Shown here in pieces: positions 57,831 to 64,000 of a DNA stretch of 64,000 bases. Below the pieces are notes generated by a model, which had not been told where the DNA came from, did no database searches, and was given only the letters and a program-made list of their open reading frames with translations. Numbering within the stretch: the stretch's first letter is position 1; each line of letters opens with the position of its first letter. The stretch is from Variovorax flavidus. Lineage in GTDB: Bacteria > Pseudomonadota > Gammaproteobacteria > Burkholderiales > Burkholderiaceae_C. Location: positions 62,001-126,000 of the forward strand of contig NZ_JASZYE010000004.1 in NCBI RefSeq assembly GCF_030317145.1. Reading direction: 5' to 3'. The position numbers and the translations under genes are program-made.

Positions 57831-58286
57831 ATGACTCATCTCAACCCCATTTCCAGACACTCGCGCCATTGGCTGGCACTGATGCTTGCGAGCGGCGTGC
57901 TCGCGTTGACCGCCTGCGGCGACAAGGCCAGCAACCAGACGGCGGGCCAGAAGGTGGATTCGGCGATTGCCAAGACTGAACAGGCGGGCGCGGATGCCAA
58001 GGCCAAGTCGGAATCCGCTGCGGCATCGACCAAGGAGTCGGTGAAGGATGCGGGCGCCAGCGTCGCTGCCGCCGTGGACGACGCGACCATCACGGCTGCC
58101 GTGTCGACCGGACTTGCCAAGGATCCGGACTTGAGCGCCATCAAGATCGACGTCGACACCAAGGGCGGTACGGTGAGCCTGAGCGGTCCGGCGCCCAATG
58201 CGGCTGCCAAGGCACGTGCGGAAGAGATTGCCAAGTCCGTGAAGGGCGTAAGCGCAGTCAATAACAATCTGGAAGTCAAGATGTAA
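57831..58286 (+). CDS. BON-domain lipoprotein
   Basis: This 151-residue envelope protein has a lipoprotein signal with lipobox LTAC (Cys about 29), then a Lys/Ala/Ser-rich helical linker. The BON domain (about 83-151) contains DATITAAVSTGLAKDPDLSAIKIDVDTKGGTVSLSG and ends AVNNNLEVKM. BON domains bind phospholipid surfaces and recur in OsmY-type stress proteins. CGGAGG lies 10 bases before the ATG. A strong two-way terminator follows. Confidence 0.9.
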   Translation: MTHLNPISRHSRHWLALMLASGVLALTACGDKASNQTAGQKVDSAIAKTEQAGADAKAKSESAAASTKESVKDAGASVAAAVDDATITAAVSTGLAKDPDLSAIKIDVDTKGGTVSLSGPAPNAAAKARAEEIAKSVKGVSAVNNNLEVKM

Positions 58287-58305
58287 GTCCGCTGCCGGAC
58301 CTCAC

Positions 58306-58342
58306 GCATGAAAAAGCCCGGGACTCCCGGGCTTTTTCATGC
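58306..58342. terminator. Bidirectional terminator with 17-bp perfect stem
   Basis: GCATGAAAAAGCCCGGG (58306-58322) and its exact complement (58326-58342) enclose a 3-base loop. Its own A/T tracts provide a T-run on either strand. It separates the BON gene from the convergent ferritin-like gene. Confidence 0.9.
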
Positions 58343-58358
58343 GTCCTTCGACGCGTCG

Positions 58359-58901
58359 TCAATCGAGCCAATCCTTCAGTTCGTCGGCGTGCTCTTCCTC
58401 GTCGGCGAGGATTTCTTCCAGCATTCGTCGGGTAGTCGGATCCTTGTCGCCGATGAGCGAAATCATCTGGCGATAGGACTCGATGGCGATTCGTTCGGCG
58501 ACGAGGTTGGCGCGAACCATGGCTTGCAAGTCCAGCGATGCGTCATAGTCGGCATGGCTGCGATCCAACAGGGTCTTGGGATTGAAATCCGGCTCACCGC
58601 CGAGTTGGACGATGCGTTCGGCGATCTTGTCCCCGTGCGCCGACTCCTCATTGGCGTGAACGAGAAATTCCTCGGCGATCTTCGGCGAAGCCTCTCCGCT
58701 GGCGGTGAAGTAGTGGCGCTTGTAGCGCAAGACGCAGACCAGCTCGGTTGCGAGTGCGTCGTTGAGCAGCTTGACGATGTCGTCCCGCCACGGGCCGTAG
58801 CTCGGTGTGACGGCGCCTTCGTCCAGGCTCTTCGATGCCGCATCGATGGCGGCCTGGTCGAGAACCAGATGTTCGGGGCGTTCTTTGACGGCGGAGTTCA
58901 T
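58359..58901 (-). CDS. Ferritin-like diiron protein (bacterioferritin/Dps relative)
   Basis: This 180-residue four-helix protein has a full diiron ligand set: Glu53, Glu86-x-x-His89, Glu136 and Glu168-x-x-His171 (ending DEEEHADEL). It may oxidise and store iron, protecting against peroxide. It lacks the Met heme-ligand certainty of a true bacterioferritin. The start overlaps the stop of the upstream gene (ATGA). Confidence 0.82.
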   Translation of the reverse strand: MNSAVKERPEHLVLDQAAIDAASKSLDEGAVTPSYGPWRDDIVKLLNDALATELVCVLRYKRHYFTASGEASPKIAEEFLVHANEESAHGDKIAERIVQLGGEPDFNPKTLLDRSHADYDASLDLQAMVRANLVAERIAIESYRQMISLIGDKDPTTRRMLEEILADEEEHADELKDWLD

Positions 58902-59344
58902 GGAGGATCCTTTCGTGGGGTTGCGTTTTTCTGCATCAGCGTGTTCACCAGGTCAGCCATGTCCGATGTCTTGAGGACGGCGGCCAGCACTGCAGTGATG
59001 GACAGCAGGCGCCATGGCTTGACCAGCACCAGCAGCGCGCCAGTGGCTGCCGCCGCTGCCACGAGCTTTGCGGGCTCTTCGCGCGCGTAGCGCTCGAGCA
59101 ACGGCCGCGCGACCTGGGTGACGGCATTGGCCGGATGCCTTCGCCACCAGCGCCGCACCACGTTCTGCGCCAGCGCACCCCAGGCAAACCGACTGGATGG
59201 CGCAACACGGTGTGGGCGAGGGAGGTCCAGGGAGGGGGGCTCATCCGGTGCGCGGCGACGGTCGCCTTGCAACTGCGACACCAGGGCCCTGCGGGAAATT
59301 GCCAAGCGCTCTTGCGGCGAAAGCGAATCGAGTTCAGCCGCCAT
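58898..59344 (-). CDS. YqjK-like hypothetical protein
   Basis: This protein of 148 residues has a basic N-terminal half (RLAISRRALVSQLQGDRRR; WRRHPANAVTQVARPLLERYAREEP) and a hydrophobic helix at about 108-133 (LVAAAAATGALLVLVKPWRLLSITAVLAAVL). The ATG at 59344 overlaps the preceding gene by 11 bases; ATG 59359 is possible. The genes around suggest it is the YqjK-type third member of a YqjD-YqjE group. Function unknown. Confidence 0.68.
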   Translation of the reverse strand: MAAELDSLSPQERLAISRRALVSQLQGDRRRAPDEPPSLDLPRPHRVAPSSRFAWGALAQNVVRRWWRRHPANAVTQVARPLLERYAREEPAKLVAAAAATGALLVLVKPWRLLSITAVLAAVLKTSDMADLVNTLMQKNATPRKDPP

Positions 59345-59714
59345 GGTTTTCTCCGGCAACGTGGAGTGCGCGAACGTCAGCGTCTATCTGCGCCCGAAGA
59401 TCCGCGAAGGCATGGAACTCCTGTGGCCGTGATGCCACGTAGGCCGACACCAATGCGATCAGGACCGCAACGCCGGGCACCACGGCGAGAACCCAGTGAA
59501 AGCTGCCGTGCAGTACGCCAAGCATCACGGCGACGCCGATCAGGCCCAGCGCCAGCATCGCACTGACCGCTGCCAGCACGCCGGCGATCAGTCGCGCGAT
59601 CAGGCTGCGGCTCGCTTCGTGCGTCTCCTGCCGCACGAGCGCGCCGTAGTTGGCCATGTGATCGGCGATCAGCTCGGGATGCCCGAGCACCGTGGAGTAA
59701 ATGGGATGAAGCAT
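59334..59714 (-). CDS. YqjE / phage-holin-3 family membrane protein
   Basis: A 126-residue protein with two close helices (LIARLIAGVLAAVSAMLALGLIGVAVMLGVL and WVLAVVPGVAVLIALVSAYVAS) between amphipathic ends. It matches the YqjE/holin_3_6 group. The name comes from resemblance to holins; no lysis cassette is nearby. It follows the DUF883 gene by 62 bases. Confidence 0.82.
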   Translation of the reverse strand: MLHPIYSTVLGHPELIADHMANYGALVRQETHEASRSLIARLIAGVLAAVSAMLALGLIGVAVMLGVLHGSFHWVLAVVPGVAVLIALVSAYVASRPQEFHAFADLRAQIDADVRALHVAGENHGG

Positions 59715-59776
59715 GCTGCTACAAGGTGCTGTGGGCTGGGCTCGCCAGAGCCGACGGGGACGATCAGGCCATCAGA

Positions 59777-60151
59777 TCAATAGTCATCCCGACGACGGCT
59801 GGCCAAGACGATCAGCGCCGTGATGGCGGCGCCAGCCGCGGCGGCCACGAGCACCGAGCGGACAGGTTGGTCGGCGATGTACTTGCCCGTGACGTCCGCA
59901 GCGGCCTCCAGCCGGCGCTGGGCACGAGCGCTGGTGGTCGAGGCGGCATCAATGCCGCGCTGGACGGCCTGCTGGACGCGAGCAGCGAGTTGCTCTACCG
60001 CAGGCTCTGCTTCGCGGCGGAGGTCGCGCACTTTTTCGCCCGCGGCGTTCACTGCGTTCTGCGCATAGGCGCGCGTCGTATCGATCGCGTCGTTCGCCGT
60101 CTGGCGTGCATCTTCAGCCAGCTGCGAGGGAGTCTTGGTGGTCGTGTTCAT
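59777..60151 (-). CDS. YqjD/ElaB-type DUF883 protein
   Basis: A 124-residue protein: a long Ala/Glu/Arg-rich helix (ARQTANDAIDTTRAYAQNAVNAAGEKVRDL on) and a C-terminal membrane helix (VRSVLVAAAAGAAITALIVLASRR) with an arginine end. E. coli YqjD/ElaB proteins anchor ribosomes to the membrane in stationary phase. The GxxxG-like SVLVAAAAGAA segment fits that family. Confidence 0.87.
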   Translation of the reverse strand: MNTTTKTPSQLAEDARQTANDAIDTTRAYAQNAVNAAGEKVRDLRREAEPAVEQLAARVQQAVQRGIDAASTTSARAQRRLEAAADVTGKYIADQPVRSVLVAAAAGAAITALIVLASRRRDDY

Positions 60152-60211
60152 GAAATGGATCCTTCCAGGAGGTTTGGATTTGTTTGCGAGTGCCTGCTCA
60201 TCGTAACGACG

Positions 60212-60376
60212 CTACCTGCGTCGCATCAAGCCCGCGATGAAACTGGCGAGGGCCAGGATCAGGAAGATCACGAACAGGATCTTCGCGATACCCACGGCGC
60301 TGGCGGCGATCCCGCCAAAGCCGAACAGCGCGGCGATCAAGGCAATGACCAGGAACACGACTGCGTAGTGCAACAT
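60212..60376 (-). CDS. DUF1328 small membrane protein (YtjA-like)
   Basis: This 54-residue protein starts at ATG 60376 after a strong GAAGGAG. It has two helices ([29 protein letters not shown] and [18 protein letters not shown]) and ends MRRR. It is the DUF1328/YtjA type. It leads the minus-strand group DUF1328-DUF883-YqjE-YqjK-ferritin. The 178 bases upstream hold its promoter region; no clear sigma-70 boxes are seen there. Confidence 0.9.
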   Translation of the reverse strand: MLHYAVVFLVIALIAALFGFGGIAASAVGIAKILFVIFLILALASFIAGLMRRR

Positions 60377-60554
60377 GCTGAACTCCTTCAAAGGACGGCC
60401 TCGTTGAGATGAATACCAGCGCGTTCGGTTGGAGAACGGCCTGGGTTCCACGTTAAGAGGGCCGTCTCTCCCACCCTGTCAGCAGCAGCGGCCTGGGGGC
60501 GTAGGAGAGGGCCGAATCACCGCCGCCGTGGCGGGGAGGAAGGCGCAGAAGGGC

Positions 60555-61895
60555 TCAAGCGGGGCTGGACGGCAGGATGGCGCTCAGTTTCGTGCCCTGG
60601 CCCGCCGCCGACGAAACGGTCAGCTTGCCCTTGGCCGCTTCGACCCGATGCCGCATGCCCGCCAGGCCGTGCGTCGACGGGCGTGCGTGCTGCGTGTCGA
60701 AACCCTTGCCGTTGTCGGCCACTTCCACGACGACGTGGTTGCCGTAGTTCTTCATCACGATGCTGGCCTCGGAGGCCTGCGCATACTTGCTGATGTTGGT
60801 GAGGCTTTCCTGCACCATGCGATAGACGGTGAGCTGGTTCGATTCGTCCAGGACCACGGGTTCGAGCACCATCTCGATCTCCATGTTCGAGCGCTCGGCA
60901 AATTCGCGCCCGAGGATTTCGAGGGAAGCAACGAGTCCCAGGTTGGAGAGCGAAGACGGCCGCAGGTCTTCGATGATCCGGCGCTTGAGTGCGATGCCGC
61001 TGTTGAGAAGCTCGTTCAGATGCTGGAGCCGTTGCGTCGCATCGGGGGACTCGGACAGACGGGACTTCAGGCGTGCGACGTCGAGCTTGGCTGCGGTGAG
61101 CAAGGAGCCCAGCTCGTCGTGCAGCTCGCGGGCCAGGTAGCCACGCTCGGTTTCGCGCACCTGCTGGAGGTGGGTGGCGAGCTCGGCCAGCGTCGTGGTG
61201 CGCTCGCGCACCTCGTCTTCCAGTGCGTTGCGTTCACGCTCCAATGCCTTCTGCTGGCGCTCGCCGACGGAGCGCAGCGCATGGGTCTGCCTCAGGTAGA
61301 GGAAGAAGGCGGCCAGACCTGCCAGCGCCACGAGGCCGATGCCGATGCGCGCGAAGCGCAGGGATTTCGCGATCTGCAACTGTCCGCGCGTCAGTTCTTC
61401 GTTCCGGATCGCGATCAGATCGTTGATCTCATTGCGAATGGCTTCCATTTCTTCGCGACCCACGTCGGTCGTGATCACGAATTTCCATGCGTCTTCGTTG
61501 CCGTTCTGCCGCAAGCGGACGCTCATTTCCATCTCGGCGAGCTTGCGTGCCACGTGCTTCGCAAGCTGGCTCAGTTGCGCGAGTTCGTTCGGTCGGCCGG
61601 CATAGAGGATCTGGAGTGCAGCGAGGTGACCGTCCACCTGCTTGACTGCGTTGTCATAGGGCTCCCGATAGCGGGGTTCCCCTGTCAGCAGAAAGCCGCG
61701 CTGGCCCGTTTCTGCATCCAGGACGTTCTGGAGCATCAGATTGAGAACCATGCGCGCCCGTTGCGCGTCGCCGACTTCGGTGAGCGCCTGGGACGACTGT
61801 CGGTAGCCGGCTTCGTTGATGCCCACCAGCACCAGCGCTGCCAGCACGGCGAGCGTCAGGCCCAGGGCCATCTTCGGGAAAGCTAACCAGCGCAT
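60555..61895 (-). CDS. CHASE3 membrane histidine kinase (NarX/DegS-like, HisKA_3)
   Basis: This 446-residue sensor has a first helix at about 8-26 (KMALGLTLAVLAALVLVGI) and a CHASE3 periplasmic domain (about 35-178; LNLMLQNVLDAETGQRGFLLTGEPRYREPYD). A second helix follows at about 182-202, then a coiled coil. HisKA_3 with phospho-acceptor His259 (GYLARELHDELGSLL) precedes an HATPase domain (MVQESLTNISKYAQA, VADNGKGFDT, GLAGMRHRVEAAKGKL). It is divergent from a NarL-type regulator, its likely partner. The signal is unknown. Confidence 0.92.
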   Translation of the reverse strand: MRWLAFPKMALGLTLAVLAALVLVGINEAGYRQSSQALTEVGDAQRARMVLNLMLQNVLDAETGQRGFLLTGEPRYREPYDNAVKQVDGHLAALQILYAGRPNELAQLSQLAKHVARKLAEMEMSVRLRQNGNEDAWKFVITTDVGREEMEAIRNEINDLIAIRNEELTRGQLQIAKSLRFARIGIGLVALAGLAAFFLYLRQTHALRSVGERQQKALERERNALEDEVRERTTTLAELATHLQQVRETERGYLARELHDELGSLLTAAKLDVARLKSRLSESPDATQRLQHLNELLNSGIALKRRIIEDLRPSSLSNLGLVASLEILGREFAERSNMEIEMVLEPVVLDESNQLTVYRMVQESLTNISKYAQASEASIVMKNYGNHVVVEVADNGKGFDTQHARPSTHGLAGMRHRVEAAKGKLTVSSAAGQGTKLSAILPSSPA

Positions 61896-62001
61896 GAGGT
61901 TTCCGAGTAATGCCTAGGGTTCAAATTCGGGAATAATCGAAGCCGACCAGGGACCGGCATGGTGCGACGCAAAAGGCCGCGCGATACAACGAAGGTAACA
62001 G

Positions 62002-62634
62002 ATGATCAAGATCGGAATTGTGGACGACCACGCCATCGTGCGCTCCGGCTTGCGCCAGTTTTTCTCTGAGCACGTCGACCTGCGCGTTGTAGGGGAAGCT
62101 GCCAGCGGCCGCGAAGCGATCGAACTCGTTCGCACGACTGAACTCGACGTCCTCGTGATGGACCTTTCCATGCCCGGGCAAAGCGGCATCGATGCACTCG
62201 CGATGATTCGCGCCAAGGCGCCGGATGTCGGCATCCTCATCCTGAGTGGCTATCCGGAAGAGCACTACGCGATGAACCTCATCCGTCAGGGCGCGAGCGG
62301 CTACCTCAACAAGGAATGCGATCCGATCGAAATCGTGAATGCGATTCGCACGATCTCGCTGGGCCGCCGCTACATCACGCCAGCGGTGGCGGAACTGCTG
62401 GCGCGCCAGCTCGACCGCAAGGACGATGCCGCGCCGCACGAACAGCTGTCCGAACGCGAGTTCCAGGTGTTCCTCAAGCTGGCGAAGGGCGAGACCGCGG
62501 GCGACATCGCCAAGACCCTGTCGTTGTCGGTCAAGACCGTGAGCACCTACCGCACGCGCCTCATGGAGAAGATGAACCTCTCCTCCAACAGCGACCTGAC
62601 GTACTACGCGCTCAAGAACAAGCTGATTGATTGA
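62002..62634 (+). CDS. NarL/LuxR-type response regulator
   Basis: This 210-residue regulator has a receiver domain (IKIGIVDDHAIVRSGL, phospho-acceptor Asp54 in VMDLSMPG, Lys in LNKECDP). A C-terminal LuxR helix-turn-helix follows (LSEREFQVFLKLAKGETAGDIAKTLSLSVKTVSTYRTRLMEKMNLSSN). AAGGTAACAG precedes the ATG. It faces the histidine kinase across 106 bases and converges with a receiver-only gene. Confidence 0.93.
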   Translation: MIKIGIVDDHAIVRSGLRQFFSEHVDLRVVGEAASGREAIELVRTTELDVLVMDLSMPGQSGIDALAMIRAKAPDVGILILSGYPEEHYAMNLIRQGASGYLNKECDPIEIVNAIRTISLGRRYITPAVAELLARQLDRKDDAAPHEQLSEREFQVFLKLAKGETAGDIAKTLSLSVKTVSTYRTRLMEKMNLSSNSDLTYYALKNKLID

Positions 62635-62685
62635 TGCTCGCCCCCAGACCGCGATCCGCAGTGTTCCGCGGGTGAGGGCGGATGG

Positions 62686-63087
62686 TCAGGTTCGGGTTGG
62701 GGACTGACGCAGGGCCGCCTGCTCGATGCAGTAATCGATGAGGCCGTCGATCTCGTTCGACTTGTCGAAGACGGCGTCCACGCCGAACTGGGCGCAGCGC
62801 TTCCGGATGTCGGGGGTCGCGTAATTGCTGAGCACCACGACTTTCTGGCTCGGGCGGCGGGACATGCAGGCCTGCAGGACACCGAGTCCACTGCCCTGCT
62901 TGAGGAAGAGGTCGACGATTGCCAATTCCCATTCGTCGCTGTTGTCGCTGAGCCACTGGCTGGCCTCGGCTTCCGTCTCGGCAAAGCCAATGGCCGAAAT
63001 ACACGTGAGCTCTTCCAGAGTGCCAACGAGATTCTCTCGGATCGTGACGTTGTCTTCGACGATATAGGTTTTCAATCGTGGGTCCAT
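62686..63087 (-). CDS. Receiver-only response regulator
   Basis: A 133-residue CheY-like protein with no output domain: acidic pair in YIVEDNVTIRENL, acceptor Asp59 (LAIVDLFLKQGSGL), switch Ser in VVLSNYATP and Lys in VFDKSNE. It may feed or drain phosphate from a shared kinase. It is convergent with the NarL-type gene, with 51 bases between the stops. Confidence 0.9.
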   Translation of the reverse strand: MDPRLKTYIVEDNVTIRENLVGTLEELTCISAIGFAETEAEASQWLSDNSDEWELAIVDLFLKQGSGLGVLQACMSRRPSQKVVVLSNYATPDIRKRCAQFGVDAVFDKSNEIDGLIDYCIEQAALRQSPTRT

Positions 63088-63218
63088 GAGAACCGCTTGC
63101 CCCCTTGGCGAGCATCTCGGCCACCTGGATTGCGCCAGGAAAGCTGTCGTTGCGAATGCTACTGATTATTGGCCGACATCATGCAGGGTTCCTGGAGCAG
63201 CGGCTGTAGGCTTGTTCT

Positions 63219-63245
63219 TACGTCCGAATGCGAACTTCGGACGTA
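63219..63245. promoter_or_regulatory. Perfect 10-base inverted repeat in the gap before the small gene
   Basis: TACGTCCGAA (63219-63228) and TTCGGACGTA (63236-63245) enclose the 7 bases TGCGAAC. It lies mid-way in the 262-base gap between the receiver gene and the gene at 63350. It could be a regulator site or a stem. The rest of the gap shows nothing else I can name. Confidence 0.4.
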
Positions 63246-63349
63246 GGCGCGCCCCCACAGTAACTGCGGCCTGCTACCGACCTGGCGGGCGGGACCGTGC
63301 CACTACGCTCGTCCACACGTTCACCGAACACCCGCCAGAAGGTACTGAA

Positions 63350-63553
63350 ATGAATATCGTGTGGAGCTATGTCGCCACGGGCCTGCTGACCGTTTCCGCT
63401 GCTGCGGCGGTCGCGGGAGGAGAGCCTGCTACTGCCGAGTTGAGGCTCGTCGAAGCGGCCACCATGGCTGCGGCCGCCGGCATCTCGGCCGTCTGTTTTC
63501 TCGCTGCGCCCCAGGCCGTCACATCGGTCGGCAAGACGCCAGCGATCGACTGA
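63350..63553 (+). CDS. Small hypothetical protein
   Basis: I do not recognise this 67-residue product. It opens MNIVWSYVATGLLTVSAAAAVAGGEPATAEL, hydrophobic and possibly a signal or membrane segment. A second hydrophobic stretch (TMAAAAGISAVCFLAAP) follows. It is rich in Ala. GAAGGT lies about 9 bases before the ATG, and the AsmA-like gene begins 15 bases after its stop, so they may be one unit. Confidence 0.5.
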   Translation: MNIVWSYVATGLLTVSAAAAVAGGEPATAELRLVEAATMAAAAGISAVCFLAAPQAVTSVGKTPAID

Positions 63554-63568
63554 AACGGGTCCGTCACC

Positions 63569-64000
63569 GTGGACGCGACTGCTGCACCCTCGCCGCGTCG
63601 CCCCGTCTGGTTCAGGGTCGCCGCGGTATTGCTCGGGCTGCTGGTTGCGCTCCTTCTGGTGATTGCATTCTTTCCGTGGGACCTCCTTCGTGAGCCGGTC
63701 AATCGCTATGTAAGCGAGCGAACCGGGCGCAAGTTCGAGATCACGCGCCACCTCGACGCAAGCCTCGGGTGGCGTCTTGCCACGGTCAAGCTCGACGGTG
63801 TCGAGTTCGCCAACCCCGCCTGGGCTCGGGACCCCTATCTGGTGCGCGCGGAGCGTGCCGAGTTCGACATCAGCTTCTGGAGGTTGCTCTCGGGCAAGGT
63901 CGTCCTTCCCAGATTGGCGCTGGATTCACCTTCGCTGGGCCTCCAGATGGAAGAGGATGGACGGCGCACCTGGGCTCTGGGCAAGGACACGTCCGATGAA
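63569..64000 (+). CDS. AsmA-like protein, N-terminal part (cut by window end)
   Basis: From GTG 63569 an open frame runs 144 codons to the window edge. It begins with a short basic region and one helix (FRVAAVLLGLLVALLLVIAFFPWDLL), then a domain typical of AsmA family N-termini: REPVNRYVSERTGRKFEIT, LGWRLATVKLDGVEFANPAW, VRAERAEFDISFWRLLSGKVVLPRLALDSP. AsmA-type proteins span the periplasm and bear on outer-membrane lipid transport. The start is the first GTG after an in-frame stop at 63551. Confidence 0.78.
   Translation, partial: MDATAAPSPRRPVWFRVAAVLLGLLVALLLVIAFFPWDLLREPVNRYVSERTGRKFEITRHLDASLGWRLATVKLDGVEFANPAWARDPYLVRAERAEFDISFWRLLSGKVVLPRLALDSPSLGLQMEEDGRRTWALGKDTSDE

Noticed and set aside
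59334-59714. Phage remnant suggested by a holin-like protein
   Set aside because: There is no endolysin, integrase or structural phage gene nearby; the gene sits in a YqjD/YqjE-type chromosomal cluster.
60493-60508. Third copy of the structured repeat (GGCCTGGGGGCG stretch)
   Set aside because: Only the G-run and a few flanking bases match; neither the ACCGCGGAACCGG end nor the hairpins are present.

Overview
The window is a GC-rich (roughly two-thirds G+C by eye), densely coded chromosomal segment of a betaproteobacterium. Gene order (petC-sspA-sspB; rplU-rpmA-obgE-proB divergent from ispB; hemA-prfA-prmC-grxD; pilB-pilC-pilD-coaE-zapD-yacG; ubiE-ubiJ-ubiB; aspS-nudB) and protein sequences fit family Comamonadaceae, most likely Variovorax or a close relative. 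This placement rests on recognition, not on a search. About 70 protein genes and two tRNAs cover nearly everything. No gap reaches 300 bases; the largest, 63088-63349, is 262 bases. I see no insertion sequence, prophage, CRISPR array, rRNA or integrase.

Layout. 1-1991: the end of cytochrome c1, a terminator, sspA-sspB and tRNA-Thr(TGT). 2055-8668: a PepSY membrane protein, a DciA-like gene divergent from secA, then argJ, a DUF815 ATPase and mutT packed together. 8696-16722 (minus): one long unit read pilB-pilC-pilD-coaE-MBOAT-SGNH-zapD-yacG, in which a two-gene acyltransferase cassette splits a usually conserved order. 16841-21058: tRNA-Pro(CGG), ispB, and the divergent rplU-rpmA, obgE and proB. 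21063-27753: a CNP1-like lipoprotein, rppH, proS, a lytic transglycosylase, a CorC-type membrane protein, a Lon-like ATPase and a His-rich cupin. 27782-31585: a structured intergenic repeat, then grxD, prmC, prfA and hemA (minus), with an unusual palindromic promoter touching the hemA start codon.

31663-39542: a small membrane protein, a large MscS-type channel and a complete glycerol-3-phosphate/glycerophosphodiester uptake operon ugpB-A-E-C-Q. 39626-45757: serA followed by a 1295-residue FAD and Fe-S dehydrogenase that may recycle a SerA by-product, then HIT and DUF971 proteins. 45827-51247: ubiE, a Tim44-like protein, ubiJ, ubiB and a sodium/solute symporter. 51333-57451: fmdB-like, DUF502, aspS, nudB, a YbhP-like phosphoesterase, then folE, a BLUF blue-light sensor and a DUF429 protein.

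57572-61895 is a group of small stress and envelope genes (CsbD, BON lipoprotein, diiron ferritin-like protein, YqjD/YqjE-type membrane proteins, DUF1328) next to a CHASE3 histidine kinase. It is followed by a NarL-type regulator, a receiver-only regulator, a small unknown protein and the start of an AsmA-like protein cut by the window end.

Most of the window is core housekeeping. The parts most worth a second look are the serA/dehydrogenase pair, the folE-BLUF-DUF429 group, the acyltransferase cassette inside the pilus/division operon, the stress cluster with its split phosphorelay, the structured repeat, and the near-leaderless hemA promoter.
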